A DNA stretch of 50,210 bases from positions 1 through 50,210 of the forward strand of contig JAEZHM010000015.1 in NCBI GenBank assembly GCA_023416585.1, read 5' to 3'. This DNA comes from Bacillota bacterium (lineage in GTDB: Bacteria; Bacillota; Clostridia; Christensenellales; Aristaeellaceae). The first letter of the stretch is position 1; every line of letters starts with the position of its first letter. Below are positions 9,901-18,040 of this stretch, in pieces. The notes under the pieces were generated by a model. The model was given only the letters and a program-made list of their open reading frames with translations. It was not told where the DNA came from and ran no database searches. The position numbers and the translations under genes were made by a program.

Positions 9901-10042
9901 GCTCCTTGGGAAATACGATAACGATTACAGCCAGCACCGAAAGCATGATGAGCAGGCTGCGAACCATCAAAGGCTTCTTTTGTTCAGGCCCGCCGGAAGG
10001 CATGCGCTTTTGCGGTGTGCGGGACATATTCGTTGCTTGCAT
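6917..10042 (-). CDS. CotH-kinase surface protein with lamin-tail domains, copy 2
   Basis: A 1041-residue paralogue of the flanking copies with the same order: basic N-terminus, one membrane segment (about 27-46), three LTD domains, a chitobiase-like domain (YTLDGSIPT) and the CotH domain. The metal-site motif is YDSDYG, and VLRNSGND replaces the VLRNGGND of its sisters. The LTD3 region reads SEVMSSSGDGNDWVEIYN. The ATG at 10042 lies behind AAAGGAG with the leader seen in the other copies. Similarity to its neighbours is high over the full length, which indicates tandem duplication. It is an export-type protein and may modify other surface proteins, but its substrate is unknown. Confidence 0.86.
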   Translation of the reverse strand: MQATNMSRTPQKRMPSGGPEQKKPLMVRSLLIMLSVLAVIVIVFPKEPLIHAAASVQSPDGQAQKGAPSANYQGLYLSEVMSANSTAVPDEHGEYNDWVEVWNSTDHPIDLSGVGLSDRSDRVLFLFPDSTLAPGGRLVVFASDTNNADPAGTLHAKFKLSSAGETVYLFDPSAYVIHQVTVPIQNSNVSYALKADGSWVQTQEYTPGFENTEEGFQAYRSANTIAEGAIRINEVMADARTGLNDEDGELSDWVELYNTTGKDISLNGFAMSDRENDPVKWRFPQDAVIPAHGYYLVFSSGKDRLLDAGKISHTNFRISAERETVILSDSHGRLIDKASIDNLPMDSSLGRDDSGSWKVFQTATPGMPNNGAGAAQAERNMRSANTSGVYISEVMSSSGDGNDWVEIYNASAQSVSLGGYGLSDSLNRPRKWQFPTGAALDPGKYTVVNLDGINSNVNGYHSNFKLLRAGGEVLSFSDPNGRVLDKINLPLVPTDVSYGRTGSQEGFFYFDAPTMGSANGKGFLGFAQTPTFTVKGGLYYEPVSVSIGVPEGTTVRYTLDGSIPTLKAPVYNGNPITVHVTTPVRARAFSNDLQPSEVITQTYFVNVYHNLPIVSLVADPDELWNEKTGMLVSGGTLDKSVFPYKLTNGNNPVYRTLGKEPRPGFVEYYLLDGTQVLSQGMEFGLQGQYSLDMPQKSFKVRAKAEQGEPAFEASLFESRPFTEYKSFVLRNSGNDNVWTRINDAYQSMLIDKMDTTVLHQAVNPVAVYLNGQYWGHYNMRERVDRYFVAQHEGLLMDQADNMDILEASGTVVYGSNKEYKAFIAKVKTLSPGTKPEDLKYITDRVDVDNYFDYMALEWFFGNSDAGNIRYYKLKGEVNKWRWIFYDSDYGMFNSAYNSPASYMDPNGAGDQNVNNTLIRKLLENKEMKAEFLTRLGKVFRSFTTQTMLDTFNGLAAAIEPEMPLHFARWAEFNEKNINADSPLTEQGAMNYWKSRLNRSRNVIKKRPTLFYGMVQDYFNLSNATMVSYFGEKPPMPADALN

Positions 10043-10450
10043 TGAAAAACGCTCCTTTCATTGGGGCAGTTAAACGGGCGGCAAGCGCCCGGCAGGGGTT
10101 ACGGGTTAAGTGATGAAACTTCGCATAACAAACAGCCGTCATTACGCGGTGTCACATACAGTACTTAAGACGAAATCCGGTCATCATGGTTCCATGCAAA
10201 TATTTCAAGGTTCAAACGCTTTTTTTATCAAAATCTTCGTGATAACGCCGGGGCTTATTGAGAAGTGAAAGACAAGCACTCTTATAAGCACCTTGGCGCA
10301 GGGCGTAAAACAAACAATGCTGCCACGCCTGAACCCAACTTCAGTAAGGCAGCCTATTGTACTTCTGTCTTGACGAAAATGATATCTATTTATTTATGGT
10401 AACTAAAACTTGTCATAAATACCTTTTAAAACAATAAACAATAAGGGTGC
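10043..10450. other. Spacer between CotH copies 2 and 3
   Basis: No gene. It holds a degraded form of the CotH upstream block (10149-10180; CCGGATTTCGTC... on the minus strand, without a good -10) and, on the minus strand after copy 3, a nested hairpin at about 10312-10361 followed by a T-rich tail. A second hairpin with TATTTATG/CATAAATA arms lies at 10391-10421. The block's loss of its -10 may mean copy 2 is expressed less. Confidence 0.5.
10300..10361 (-). terminator. Probable terminator after CotH copy 3
   Basis: On the minus strand ACAAT..GCTGCC pairs with GGCAGC..ATTGT, with an inner CTGAA/TTCAG hairpin, then ATTGTTTGTTTTAC. The T run is broken, so efficiency is uncertain. It lies about 90 bases after the copy 3 stop. 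Confidence 0.5.
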
Positions 10451-13400
10451 CTATAGCTCGGCATCCGGCGGGATGGGCGGCTTTTCGCCGAAATACTCCA
10501 TCATGGTAGCGTCGGAAAGGTGGAAGTAATCCTGAATGAACCCGTAAAAGTAGTTGGGGCGTATTTTGAAAATGTTGCGGGAGCGATTAAGCCTTGTCTG
10601 CCAGTAACGCATAGCGCCTTCCGCGGTAAGGGGAGAATCCACGTTGATGGTCTTTTCGTTCAGCTCCGCCCAGCGGGCAAAGTGCAGCGGCATTTCCTGC
10701 TCAATCTTAACGGCCAGCTCGTTGAACGTGTCGGTCATAACCTTCGTGGTGAACGTTTGAAAAATCTCTCCCAGACGGCGCAGGAATTTCTCCTTCATTT
10801 CATCGTTTTCCAATAGTTTGCGGATGAGGATGTTGTTGATATTCTTCTCGCCTGCACCCTTGGGATCCAGATAGGAGGTGGGACTGTCGATGCCGTATTT
10901 GAACAGGCCATAGTCTGAATCATAAAAGATCCAGCGCCATTTCTGCCCCTCCCCTATTAATTTGTAGTAGCGTATGTTTCCTGGGTCCGTATTGCCGAAA
11001 AACCATTCCAACGCCTGGTAGTCGAAATAGTTGTCCACATCGATGCGATCGGTAATGTATTTCAGGTCTTCAGGATTTTTACCGGGAGACAATGTTTTGG
11101 CCTTTTGGATCAGAGCTTTATACTCTTTATTGCTGCCGTAAAAAATCGTACTGTTGGCTTCCAGAATATCCATGTTATCGGCTTGATCCAGTGACAAGCC
11201 TTCATGCTGGGCCACGAAGAACCGGTCTACCCTTTCCCGCATGTTATAATGGCCCCAGTATAGGCCGTTTAGGTATACAACGACGGGATTTGTGGCCTGG
11301 TGGATGACGGTAGTGCCCAGCTTGTCCAGCAGCCGCGACTGGAAATCGTCATTGATGCGGGTCCATACATTATCGTTGCCGCCATTGCGCAGCACGAAAG
11401 ATTTATACTCGGTATAGGGCCGGTCTTCAAACAAGGATGCCTCGAAATACGGCGCGCCCTGGGAAGCCTTGGCCCGCACCTTGAAGGATTTTTGGGGCAT
11501 ATCCAGGCTGAATTGCCCAAAAAGACCAAATTCCACTCCTTGGGAAAGCACCTGTGTGCCATCCATGTAATACTCCACGAAACCTGGACGTGGTACACGG
11601 CCGACCTTCCGGTAGATGGCATTTACAAATATCTGTTCGTTGGATTTGGATTTATCAATATCCGGCCCTTCCACAAGCATGCCGGTTGTTTCGTTCCACA
11701 GTTCGTTGGGATCCGTCACCAAAGAAACCACCGGCAGCGTATGGTAAACATTAATGAAATACGTTTGTGTGATTACTTCGCTGGGCTGCAGGTTAACCTG
11801 AAAAGCCCTGGCCCTTAGCGGCGTGGTTATATTGACTGCAATGGGATTGCCGTCGTACTTAGGATGCTGCTGCGTGGGTATGCTGCCATCCAAGGTATAG
11901 TGGACTGTGGTGCCTTCCGGAAAGCTTATGGATACGGATACCGCCCCTTTGTACAGCCCGCCCTTTATGGAAAAAGAGGGAGCCTTGGCAAAACCCAAAA
12001 ATCCCGTTCCGTTGACGCCGCCCATCGTGGGAGCGTCATAATAATAAAAGCCATTAAGGCCGCTTGTTCTGCCATAGGAAATATTGGTGGGGACCAAAGG
12101 CAAATTGATCTTGTCCAGCACACGTCCATCGGGATCGGAAAAGCATATCACTTCGCCGCCAGCCCGAAGGAGTTTGAAATTGGTGTGGCAGCCGTCTACA
12201 TTGCTGTTCAAGCCGTCCAGATATACAACCTTGTATTCTCCTGGACCTATGGATGCCCCGGAGGGAAACTGCCACTTGCGGGGGCGGTTCAGGCTGTCGC
12301 TCAAAGCGAAGCCTTCCAGATAAAATGACTGGGTGGAGGCGTTGTACAGCTCCACCCAGTCGCTTCCCTCATCGTTTGAGGACATGACTTCAGAAATGTA
12401 TACTTTGGCCGTATTGGCAGACAGCATGTTTTTTTCCGCCTGGGCGGCTCCGGCTTCGTTATTGGGCATGCCGGGGGTAGCGGTTTGAAGTACCTTCCAG
12501 TTCCCAGCTTCATCCCGGTTAAGGGAGGCGTCCATCGGCAGGTTGTCGATGGCTGCCCTGTCGATCAGCCGGCCCCGGCTGTCGGATAATATGACTGTCT
12601 CCCGTTCCGCACTTAAGCGGAAGTTGGTATGGGAGATCTTATCAGAGGCCAGCAACCTATCCTTCCCGCTGCAAAAGACAATATAATAGCCATTGGCAGG
12701 GATCAGAGCGTCATCAGGAAAGCGCCATTTCAGCGGGTCGTTTTCCTTGTCACTCAGCGCAAAGTCCTTAAGTAAAATGCTCTGGCTGGTGGTATTGTAC
12801 AGCTCAAGCCAGTCGGAGAGCTCCCCATCCTCGTCATAGATGCCTGTGAGTGGGCTGGCCATGACCTCATTTATGCGGATGGACCCTTCCGGCACGGCGC
12901 CTGCATTCCGGTAATTCAGGAAACCTTCCTCCGTGTTTTCAAAGCCTGGGCTGTATTCCTGTGTCAGCTGATAGGTGCTGTCGGTTTGAAGGGCATAGGA
13001 AACGTCACTGTTCATGATGGGCAGGGCGAGCTTATCGATGACATAAGCGCTTGGGTCGAACAGATAGACCGTTTCTCCGGCGGCGGACAGCTTGAAATTG
13101 GCATGCAGCGTGCCATTTATGTCTATCTTGTTGGTATTGGAAGCGAACACGACCAGCCGGCCATCAGCTTTAAGCGCAAAGTCCGGGAAAAGGAAAAGCA
13201 CCCGGTCGTTTCGGTCGGAAAGACCCACGCCCTTCATATGGATGGGGTGATCGGATTTATTCCATACCTCCATCCAGTCGTTAAACTCGCCGTTCTCATC
13301 CGGTACGGCGGAACTGTTGGCCGACATCACCTCACTGATCACAAGCCCCTTGTAATCAGACGTGGTCGTGTCCGTTAAAGCTTGTCCATCAGGCGACTGC

Positions 13401-13567
13401 ACAGAGGTCGCGGCACGGCTAAGCGGCTCCTTGGGGAGCACGTTGATCATTACAATAAGCACGCCAACCATAAAAAGCAGGCTGGGAAGCACGGATGTTT
13501 TTTTCGGCTTAGGTCCGCCTAAAGGCATGTGCTTTTGCGGCGAACGCGGTGTCGGGTTAATTTGCAT
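10451..13567 (-). CDS. CotH-kinase surface protein with lamin-tail domains, copy 3
   Basis: A 1038-residue paralogue with the same plan: membrane segment at about 24-46, three LTD domains (SDWLELYN, SDWVELYN), a chitobiase-like domain (YTLDGSIPT) and the CotH domain with YDSDYG. It is the first gene of the series on the minus strand. An upstream ATG at 13585 overlaps the AAAGGAG site, so the ATG at 13567 (MQINPTP) is the start, as in the other copies. It differs from copy 1 in small loops, for example a shorter insertion after the VSLVTDP segment. Like the others it is probably surface-exposed and anchored by the uncleaved N-terminal segment. Confidence 0.87.
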   Translation of the reverse strand: MQINPTPRSPQKHMPLGGPKPKKTSVLPSLLFMVGVLIVMINVLPKEPLSRAATSVQSPDGQALTDTTTSDYKGLVISEVMSANSSAVPDENGEFNDWMEVWNKSDHPIHMKGVGLSDRNDRVLFLFPDFALKADGRLVVFASNTNKIDINGTLHANFKLSAAGETVYLFDPSAYVIDKLALPIMNSDVSYALQTDSTYQLTQEYSPGFENTEEGFLNYRNAGAVPEGSIRINEVMASPLTGIYDEDGELSDWLELYNTTSQSILLKDFALSDKENDPLKWRFPDDALIPANGYYIVFCSGKDRLLASDKISHTNFRLSAERETVILSDSRGRLIDRAAIDNLPMDASLNRDEAGNWKVLQTATPGMPNNEAGAAQAEKNMLSANTAKVYISEVMSSNDEGSDWVELYNASTQSFYLEGFALSDSLNRPRKWQFPSGASIGPGEYKVVYLDGLNSNVDGCHTNFKLLRAGGEVICFSDPDGRVLDKINLPLVPTNISYGRTSGLNGFYYYDAPTMGGVNGTGFLGFAKAPSFSIKGGLYKGAVSVSISFPEGTTVHYTLDGSIPTQQHPKYDGNPIAVNITTPLRARAFQVNLQPSEVITQTYFINVYHTLPVVSLVTDPNELWNETTGMLVEGPDIDKSKSNEQIFVNAIYRKVGRVPRPGFVEYYMDGTQVLSQGVEFGLFGQFSLDMPQKSFKVRAKASQGAPYFEASLFEDRPYTEYKSFVLRNGGNDNVWTRINDDFQSRLLDKLGTTVIHQATNPVVVYLNGLYWGHYNMRERVDRFFVAQHEGLSLDQADNMDILEANSTIFYGSNKEYKALIQKAKTLSPGKNPEDLKYITDRIDVDNYFDYQALEWFFGNTDPGNIRYYKLIGEGQKWRWIFYDSDYGLFKYGIDSPTSYLDPKGAGEKNINNILIRKLLENDEMKEKFLRRLGEIFQTFTTKVMTDTFNELAVKIEQEMPLHFARWAELNEKTINVDSPLTAEGAMRYWQTRLNRSRNIFKIRPNYFYGFIQDYFHLSDATMMEYFGEKPPIPPDAEL

Positions 13568-13652
13568 GTAAAACGCTCCTTTCATGGAGGCGCATCAATT
13601 GCAGAATGCGATGCAGTAAACGTTTGCCAACTTTTAACGCCGATTATTTTGA

Positions 13653-13730
13653 AGTATAACATACAATGAGGCGTACGAAAACCGGATGGCCCGTCTACAT
13701 ACAAATTTTGCAAGTTTAACACTTGTTTAC
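13653..13730 (-). promoter_or_regulatory. Conserved CotH upstream block with promoter, copy 3
   Basis: The minus strand reads CCGGTTTTCGTA, six bases, then CATTGTATGTTATACT, ending in a -10 of TATACT. AAATTTGTAT lies about 15-20 bases further upstream, as in copy 1. Conservation outside the coding region argues for function. Confidence 0.55.
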
Positions 13731-13753
13731 ATCCCGTAAATAAAGAGGCCCCG

Positions 13754-13820
13754 AATTATTGACAAACAATAATTTTCAGTTTACAATAGCATAGAAATTA
13801 TTGATAATCAATAATTTCTA
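13754..13820 (+). promoter_or_regulatory. Promoter with two palindromic operators
   Basis: A near-consensus promoter (TTGACA 13759-13764, 17 bases, TACAAT 13782-13787) is overlapped by two palindromes with the same core. The first has arms AATTATTG (13754-13761) and CAATAATT (13767-13774) around the -35. The second, downstream of the start point, has perfect 13-base arms TAGAAATTATTGA (13792-13804) and TCAATAATTTCTA (13808-13820) around TAA. A repressor bound to both would block transcription. The XRE protein of the operon is the obvious candidate. Confidence 0.75.
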
Positions 13821-13834
13821 GGGAGGAATGAGGG

Positions 13835-14842
13835 TTGAAAAAGAGATGGTGTGCCGCAGGGCTGTTGGCTATGGGATGTACCGCGCTGGCGCTTTTCGGT
13901 CAAAACAATAAAGGCGGCGCGGACATGGTATACGCATTGGCGCTGCCTTTTGTATGGGCAGGGGCCGGGCTTAGGGCGCTTTCACTATCGGGTTTTCTTG
14001 GAAACATACTTGCTGTATTGCTGTATGTTCTTGCGGCTCTTCTGCCTGTGTGGCCTTTGATGCAAAAATCCCGGCGGCCCAAGGGACGCTTTATACGCCT
14101 GCTGCTTGTTGCTTTAAGCGCGTATCTTTTCTTTCTTTTGTATTATATGGTGAACCCAACCCTGATTCAAACGCTGTTCCATGCTGCCTTTCAAGTATCA
14201 AATGAAATGCTGATCATGAATCAAGCGATGCTTTGCTTGTTCTTTTATTCCCTGCTGATAGCCTGCTGGATCATAAGCGTACTTGCGGATTCGGACCGCC
14301 TGACGCATAAACTGAGGCAGCTGATGTACGTGCTGGGCGCCTCGATCATCGTTTCCGTATTTTATTCAGGCGTGGCAAACCTGAAAGGATCGCTTGCCTC
14401 CCTGCCGGCCGTTTCCGGCGGGAGCGACTCCCTTGGCCTTAACTTTAACATGCCGGGGGTTCCGGAATCATTCCCCGCGCTTGACGGTTTGATTGCCATC
14501 TTGCGTTTTCTGCTTAACAGCGCGCCTTCTATTTTGCTGCTAACCGCTTTGCCTATGGCCGGCAGGCTTTTAAGCAGTCTGGAACAAAGCTTTTTCAGCG
14601 AAGAAAACCAGCGCCTTGCCGCGTCCATTGCGGGAAGATGCCATCTGGTTATCCTTGCCTCAATAAGCGGGATGCTGGTGATGGGCGCGCTGCAGCTTCT
14701 TTTTTTAAGATACCTTAGCAATGTAAATCTTACGGGCAGCGCGCCCATTCTTGTTCTGGCCGTTTCCCTGGCGATGATGCTTTTAGGCCGCTACCTGGAG
14801 CGCAGCTTCGCCGTATACAGGGAAAATCAGATGATGATATGA
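13835..14842 (+). CDS. DUF2975-like multi-pass membrane protein
   Basis: A 335-residue hydrophobic protein with about eight membrane segments. The C-terminal half looks like DUF2975: an amphipathic FFSEENQRLA stretch, two further helices, and an ending like LGRYLERSFAVYRENQMMI. DUF2975 proteins are usually about 160 residues and sit next to YozG-like XRE genes, as here, so this is a longer variant with an added N-terminal membrane half. The start is TTG at 13835 behind GGAGG. The next gene begins 9 bases after its stop. Function is unknown. By context it may be the sensor or target of the XRE-controlled operon. Confidence 0.65.
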   Translation: MKKRWCAAGLLAMGCTALALFGQNNKGGADMVYALALPFVWAGAGLRALSLSGFLGNILAVLLYVLAALLPVWPLMQKSRRPKGRFIRLLLVALSAYLFFLLYYMVNPTLIQTLFHAAFQVSNEMLIMNQAMLCLFFYSLLIACWIISVLADSDRLTHKLRQLMYVLGASIIVSVFYSGVANLKGSLASLPAVSGGSDSLGLNFNMPGVPESFPALDGLIAILRFLLNSAPSILLLTALPMAGRLLSSLEQSFFSEENQRLAASIAGRCHLVILASISGMLVMGALQLLFLRYLSNVNLTGSAPILVLAVSLAMMLLGRYLERSFAVYRENQMMI

Positions 14843-14851
14843 GGCAAAGCC

Positions 14852-15094
14852 ATGGCAATTGTCGTAAACCTGGAAGAACAATTAAAGCTTCATCAAATGA
14901 CCTCCAAGCAGCTGTGCGAAAAAGTGGGCATCACTGAGGCCAATATGTCCATATTACGCAGCGGTAAAGCCAAGGGCGTGCGGTTTTCCACGCTGAACCG
15001 CATCTGCTTTTATCTACAGTGCGATGTGGGCGATATTCTCCATTTTGACGGGAAGGAAGAGAACAATGAAGAAACGGATATTGCTGTGGACTAA
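14852..15094 (+). CDS. XRE-family HTH regulator (YozG-like)
   Basis: An 80-residue DNA-binding protein, nearly all one Cro/CI helix-turn-helix domain: LKLHQMTSKQLCEKVGITEANMS then a LNRICFYLQCDVGDIL recognition region. It matches the small YozG-like group that accompanies DUF2975 genes. It has no ligand domain. It overlaps the next gene by 29 bases, so translation of the pair is probably coupled. Likely autoregulator of its operon through the two palindromes at 13754-13820. Confidence 0.88.
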   Translation: MAIVVNLEEQLKLHQMTSKQLCEKVGITEANMSILRSGKAKGVRFSTLNRICFYLQCDVGDILHFDGKEENNEETDIAVD

Positions 15095-16151
15095 TGTCCT
15101 TTTGCTGATGGCCCTGCTTTCCGGCTGCACACTGGCACAGCCGGAGTTTTCGGGTACTTCTGAAAACGGCCGGGCTGATACGTTTTGCGGCTTCTGGCTT
15201 GTGTACGACCGGCAGGAAAACGAGGACAGCCATACATTTGATATAAACAACGATACGGAACAAATGCTTTTGGAATATATGATGATGCCAGAGGAGGGTG
15301 TCCAGGAACCCGCTTATACCTCGAAAACCGGTTCATCCATTGGGGACTCGGCGGTGAGCCTGAATTATAAGAATGATAGCGTGGAAGCCGAAATCAAGGG
15401 CACGCTCTATCTTATCAAGAATGAAGATCAAAGCCTGCAGGACCAGGGATACAGGGAAGTTTGGCTTTATGGCGATGTGGTACAGTCCTTCCGGGATTTT
15501 TATATACAGCCGGCAGAAGGCGTGAGCGGGGAAGAAGCATTAAAACCCGGGGAAACAATCATCGTATATATTCCGCAGGAACAAATCGATCAATACGGCC
15601 CGGAACTAAAGAAGCTGGCCGAAAGCGCAGGCGCGAATTTGATTCTGAAAAGCGAAAGCCCAAGGATTCTGAGGATTACATCGATATATCAGCGACCGGA
15701 CGGCACAATGAATGCTGACGAAAGCAGTGTCCACTTCGCCATGGGCTCCGCCAGCGCCAGCTACGCTAAAACCGTGGAGAATACGCAGACCCTTAACGGA
15801 AAAGCAACCAAAAAGAAAGTTACCGCCACAATCTCCATACAATGGATCGATGAACTGAAAACGGTTCGGCTGGTGGAAATGAACGATCAAAATGTTTTGC
15901 TGCGCACGGCGGAAGTAACGCTTAAAGATATTCAAACGTGGGCCAAAGAAGAAAAGCCATTTGCCGTGGGAAAGGATACCGCCTATCTGATTGTGGAAGA
16001 AACGTATGAAGCAAATCAGGGGGTAAGCTATGTAAAGCGCACGGTATACGACAGGCCCCAAAGTAATGATTTGAATAAGCCCCTGCATACCTTCCATTTT
16101 CCCAAGGAAAACGGGCTGACCGAGGCAGCCTATATGAACATCGCTTTTTAA
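15066..16151 (+). CDS. Lipoprotein of unknown function
   Basis: A 361-residue predicted lipoprotein. The lipobox LLSGC (Cys21) follows a short basic and hydrophobic leader. The rest is hydrophilic, with no domain I recognise. The ATG at 15066 lies inside the end of the XRE gene behind GGAAG. A start at 15024 would destroy the leader structure. Third gene of the palindrome-controlled operon, so it may be the extracytoplasmic part of whatever the membrane protein and regulator do. It converges on the caspase-like gene, 12 bases away. Confidence 0.7.
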   Translation: MKKRILLWTNVLLLMALLSGCTLAQPEFSGTSENGRADTFCGFWLVYDRQENEDSHTFDINNDTEQMLLEYMMMPEEGVQEPAYTSKTGSSIGDSAVSLNYKNDSVEAEIKGTLYLIKNEDQSLQDQGYREVWLYGDVVQSFRDFYIQPAEGVSGEEALKPGETIIVYIPQEQIDQYGPELKKLAESAGANLILKSESPRILRITSIYQRPDGTMNADESSVHFAMGSASASYAKTVENTQTLNGKATKKKVTATISIQWIDELKTVRLVEMNDQNVLLRTAEVTLKDIQTWAKEEKPFAVGKDTAYLIVEETYEANQGVSYVKRTVYDRPQSNDLNKPLHTFHFPKENGLTEAAYMNIAF

Positions 16152-16163
16152 AACATTGCGGTA

Positions 16164-17720
16164 TTATTCCGCCTTCAGCAATTCAAATGGTTCCGAAACG
16201 GCCTCATACGGCACATCGCCTATGTGGGCCGTTACTTTTACAGTATACTTGCCGGGCGCCGCAAGAGACCCGTCCTCCAGCTTTCCGTTCCAGTAGAAGA
16301 AGGAGCCCGCCGGCGTCAGCTGCTGAGGCCTTGTAGGCTGGTAACTGGCGAGACGCAGCACGGTTTTCCCGCTTTTATCCACAATGGAAACAGACAGAAG
16401 GCAGGGATACTTATGGTTGACAAGTATGGAAAGCTCCCGGCCCGACGCTGGGTCCAGCGCCGCGTCCGTCATAACCTTAAGCTCGGGATCGCCGCTGATG
16501 GGCGGCACGCAAAGCACGCGGCTGCCATGGACGGTGGTCTTGTCACCCTCCTGGGTGACAAGCTGGACCATCACATAGCCGTAGGTATCCTCACCCTGGG
16601 GCGCAAGCTCCAACGTGCGCTGCTTCCGCCCGGCAGATATAAATCCCCGCTGGTCGCCAAAGTCTCCGCCTATCTCCTGGTCGTCGAACTTAAGTTCTTC
16701 GGCGCTTGCAAACTGCCACTTGCCATCCTGATAGTACACCAGATGATAGGCCATCTGCACTGGCCGGGCAGCTGTAAACTCAAAGGAAATGCTGCTTTGG
16801 CGTATGTCCAGCACCGTATCGTAAAATGTGATGCCCGATATGATGTTTTTCTGCGAATTCTGACTGGCTGAAGACCTGTCATAGCTAAGCAGTACAAAGT
16901 CGTCTTCCTGGGGATAGCTTTGGGGCGTAGAAGCGGCATGGTTCTCCAGCAGATACTTGTAGCATTCCGTTAAGGTAATCTGCCCGTCCCTGTTCAAATC
17001 TGCCCCGTATTCCCCATGATAACCCAGCCCGTCAGAAAGGGCTGAGGAAAAGTAGCTGGCGCCCTGCACAGTAATATCGTTCTTATTTTTGTTGGACCAG
17101 TACCAGCTTTCTTCGCTTCCTCCGGCGCTGGTGAGCACCTTGTAATCCGGGCCAAGGAATGCGGCCTCCGTTGCGCCGCCGCTTAAGCCCTTACCAATAA
17201 ATGCTCCGCTGTTGCATGCGTCGATGATCAAAACCTTGGTGCCTTTGATAACGGAGAACGCCGCCTCCAGCTGGCGGGCGGTGATTTTCTCCTCCGTTAC
17301 GCCGTCTGATAGCAGCAGCCCGGCCTCCAGGTTGGGTTTTGCTGCATTGTAAACGCCATGCGTGCTGATATAGAAATAGGAAACATCATTGGCATCCGCA
17401 TCGCCGAAAGTGTCCCATATGGCCTGCTTAAGGCCCTCAACGGAGGAAATGTTGTACTTGGGATCCTGCCGCACAAACGCCATATTGCCGCCGGAAAGCG
17501 CCTGGGCCACCGCTTTGACGTTGTTGCCGGAGGAAGGCCACGTATCCTCCTGGGAAAGGAAATAGTCGCAGGCCACGTACAGCGCCCGCCGCGAAACATT
17601 ATCAGGGTTTACGGATACAGCAGCGCCGGCTAACTTTGCGGGAAGAACCATGCATGAAGAAAGGAGAAAGGTTATGGCCGGCAAAAGCCATAAAAGCTTT
17701 AGACGCTTTCCATAGGCCAC
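16164..17720 (-). CDS. Caspase-like (peptidase C14) lipoprotein
   Basis: A 518-residue secreted cysteine protease of the caspase fold. The lipobox LLSSC gives Cys23. The catalytic pair is His121 in ISTHGVY and Cys169 in IDACNSG, in the correct order for C14 peptidases. An EF-hand or dockerin-like loop (DLNRDGQITLTE, about 241-252) could bind calcium. The C-terminal third looks like a FlgD-type Ig-like domain (SIVDKSGKTVLRL... WNGKLEDGSLAAPGKYTVKV). It starts at GTG (17718-17720) behind a GGGGGAAG stretch; no in-frame ATG fits. Bacterial caspase-like proteins with lipoprotein anchors are uncommon. The target is unknown. Proteolysis of self or foreign surface proteins would fit. Confidence 0.85.
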   Translation of the reverse strand: MAYGKRLKLLWLLPAITFLLSSCMVLPAKLAGAAVSVNPDNVSRRALYVACDYFLSQEDTWPSSGNNVKAVAQALSGGNMAFVRQDPKYNISSVEGLKQAIWDTFGDADANDVSYFYISTHGVYNAAKPNLEAGLLLSDGVTEEKITARQLEAAFSVIKGTKVLIIDACNSGAFIGKGLSGGATEAAFLGPDYKVLTSAGGSEESWYWSNKNKNDITVQGASYFSSALSDGLGYHGEYGADLNRDGQITLTECYKYLLENHAASTPQSYPQEDDFVLLSYDRSSASQNSQKNIISGITFYDTVLDIRQSSISFEFTAARPVQMAYHLVYYQDGKWQFASAEELKFDDQEIGGDFGDQRGFISAGRKQRTLELAPQGEDTYGYVMVQLVTQEGDKTTVHGSRVLCVPPISGDPELKVMTDAALDPASGRELSILVNHKYPCLLSVSIVDKSGKTVLRLASYQPTRPQQLTPAGSFFYWNGKLEDGSLAAPGKYTVKVTAHIGDVPYEAVSEPFELLKAE

Positions 17721-18040
17721 TGCGCTTCCCCCTTCCCTGATATATTTGTAACAGTTTACGATTATTCTACATCATATTAGAGTAAAAATCATTGGGAAAG
17801 TTCGCATGTTACAAAAATTTTACAAATTGTTACTGTTCATTAGGCTTTTCCCAGTAGTTTCCTATGGACATGTGAAACAACGCGAAAAATACAAAATACC
17901 GCTTGCATCGTTCGGGAATTTGGTGTACAATACGCATATATTCCCGGTAAATGTTCGGATTATTGCGGACATAGCTGGATTTATCCTATTTTTGGAACCG
18001 GTTTGTTCGTGTTTTCCGACAGGAGGCATAGATACATTAC
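17721..18040. other. Divergent region before caspase-like gene and xpt
   Basis: No gene. It holds the xpt promoter and PurR boxes listed separately. No clear promoter for the minus-strand caspase gene was found. I looked for a purine riboswitch and do not see its GATATGG / GTTTCTAC core. Confidence 0.6.
17903..17962 (+). promoter_or_regulatory. xpt promoter with two PurR-box-like sites
   Basis: TTGCAT (17903-17908), 17 bases, TACAAT (17926-17931). On the minus strand two sites fit the Bacillus PurR box (AWWWCCGAACWWT): ATTCCCGAACGAT at 17907-17919 (11 of 13) and TAATCCGAACATT at 17950-17962 (12 of 13). The GTTCG cores are 43 bases apart in the same orientation. One site lies between the -35 and -10, the other just after the start point, as for a repressor. 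Confidence 0.65.

Noticed and set aside
17880..18040. Purine riboswitch before xpt
   Set aside because: The GATATGG and GTTTCTAC core is absent and the promoter leaves too short a leader. The CCGGTAAATG-like string belongs to a PurR-box-like site.
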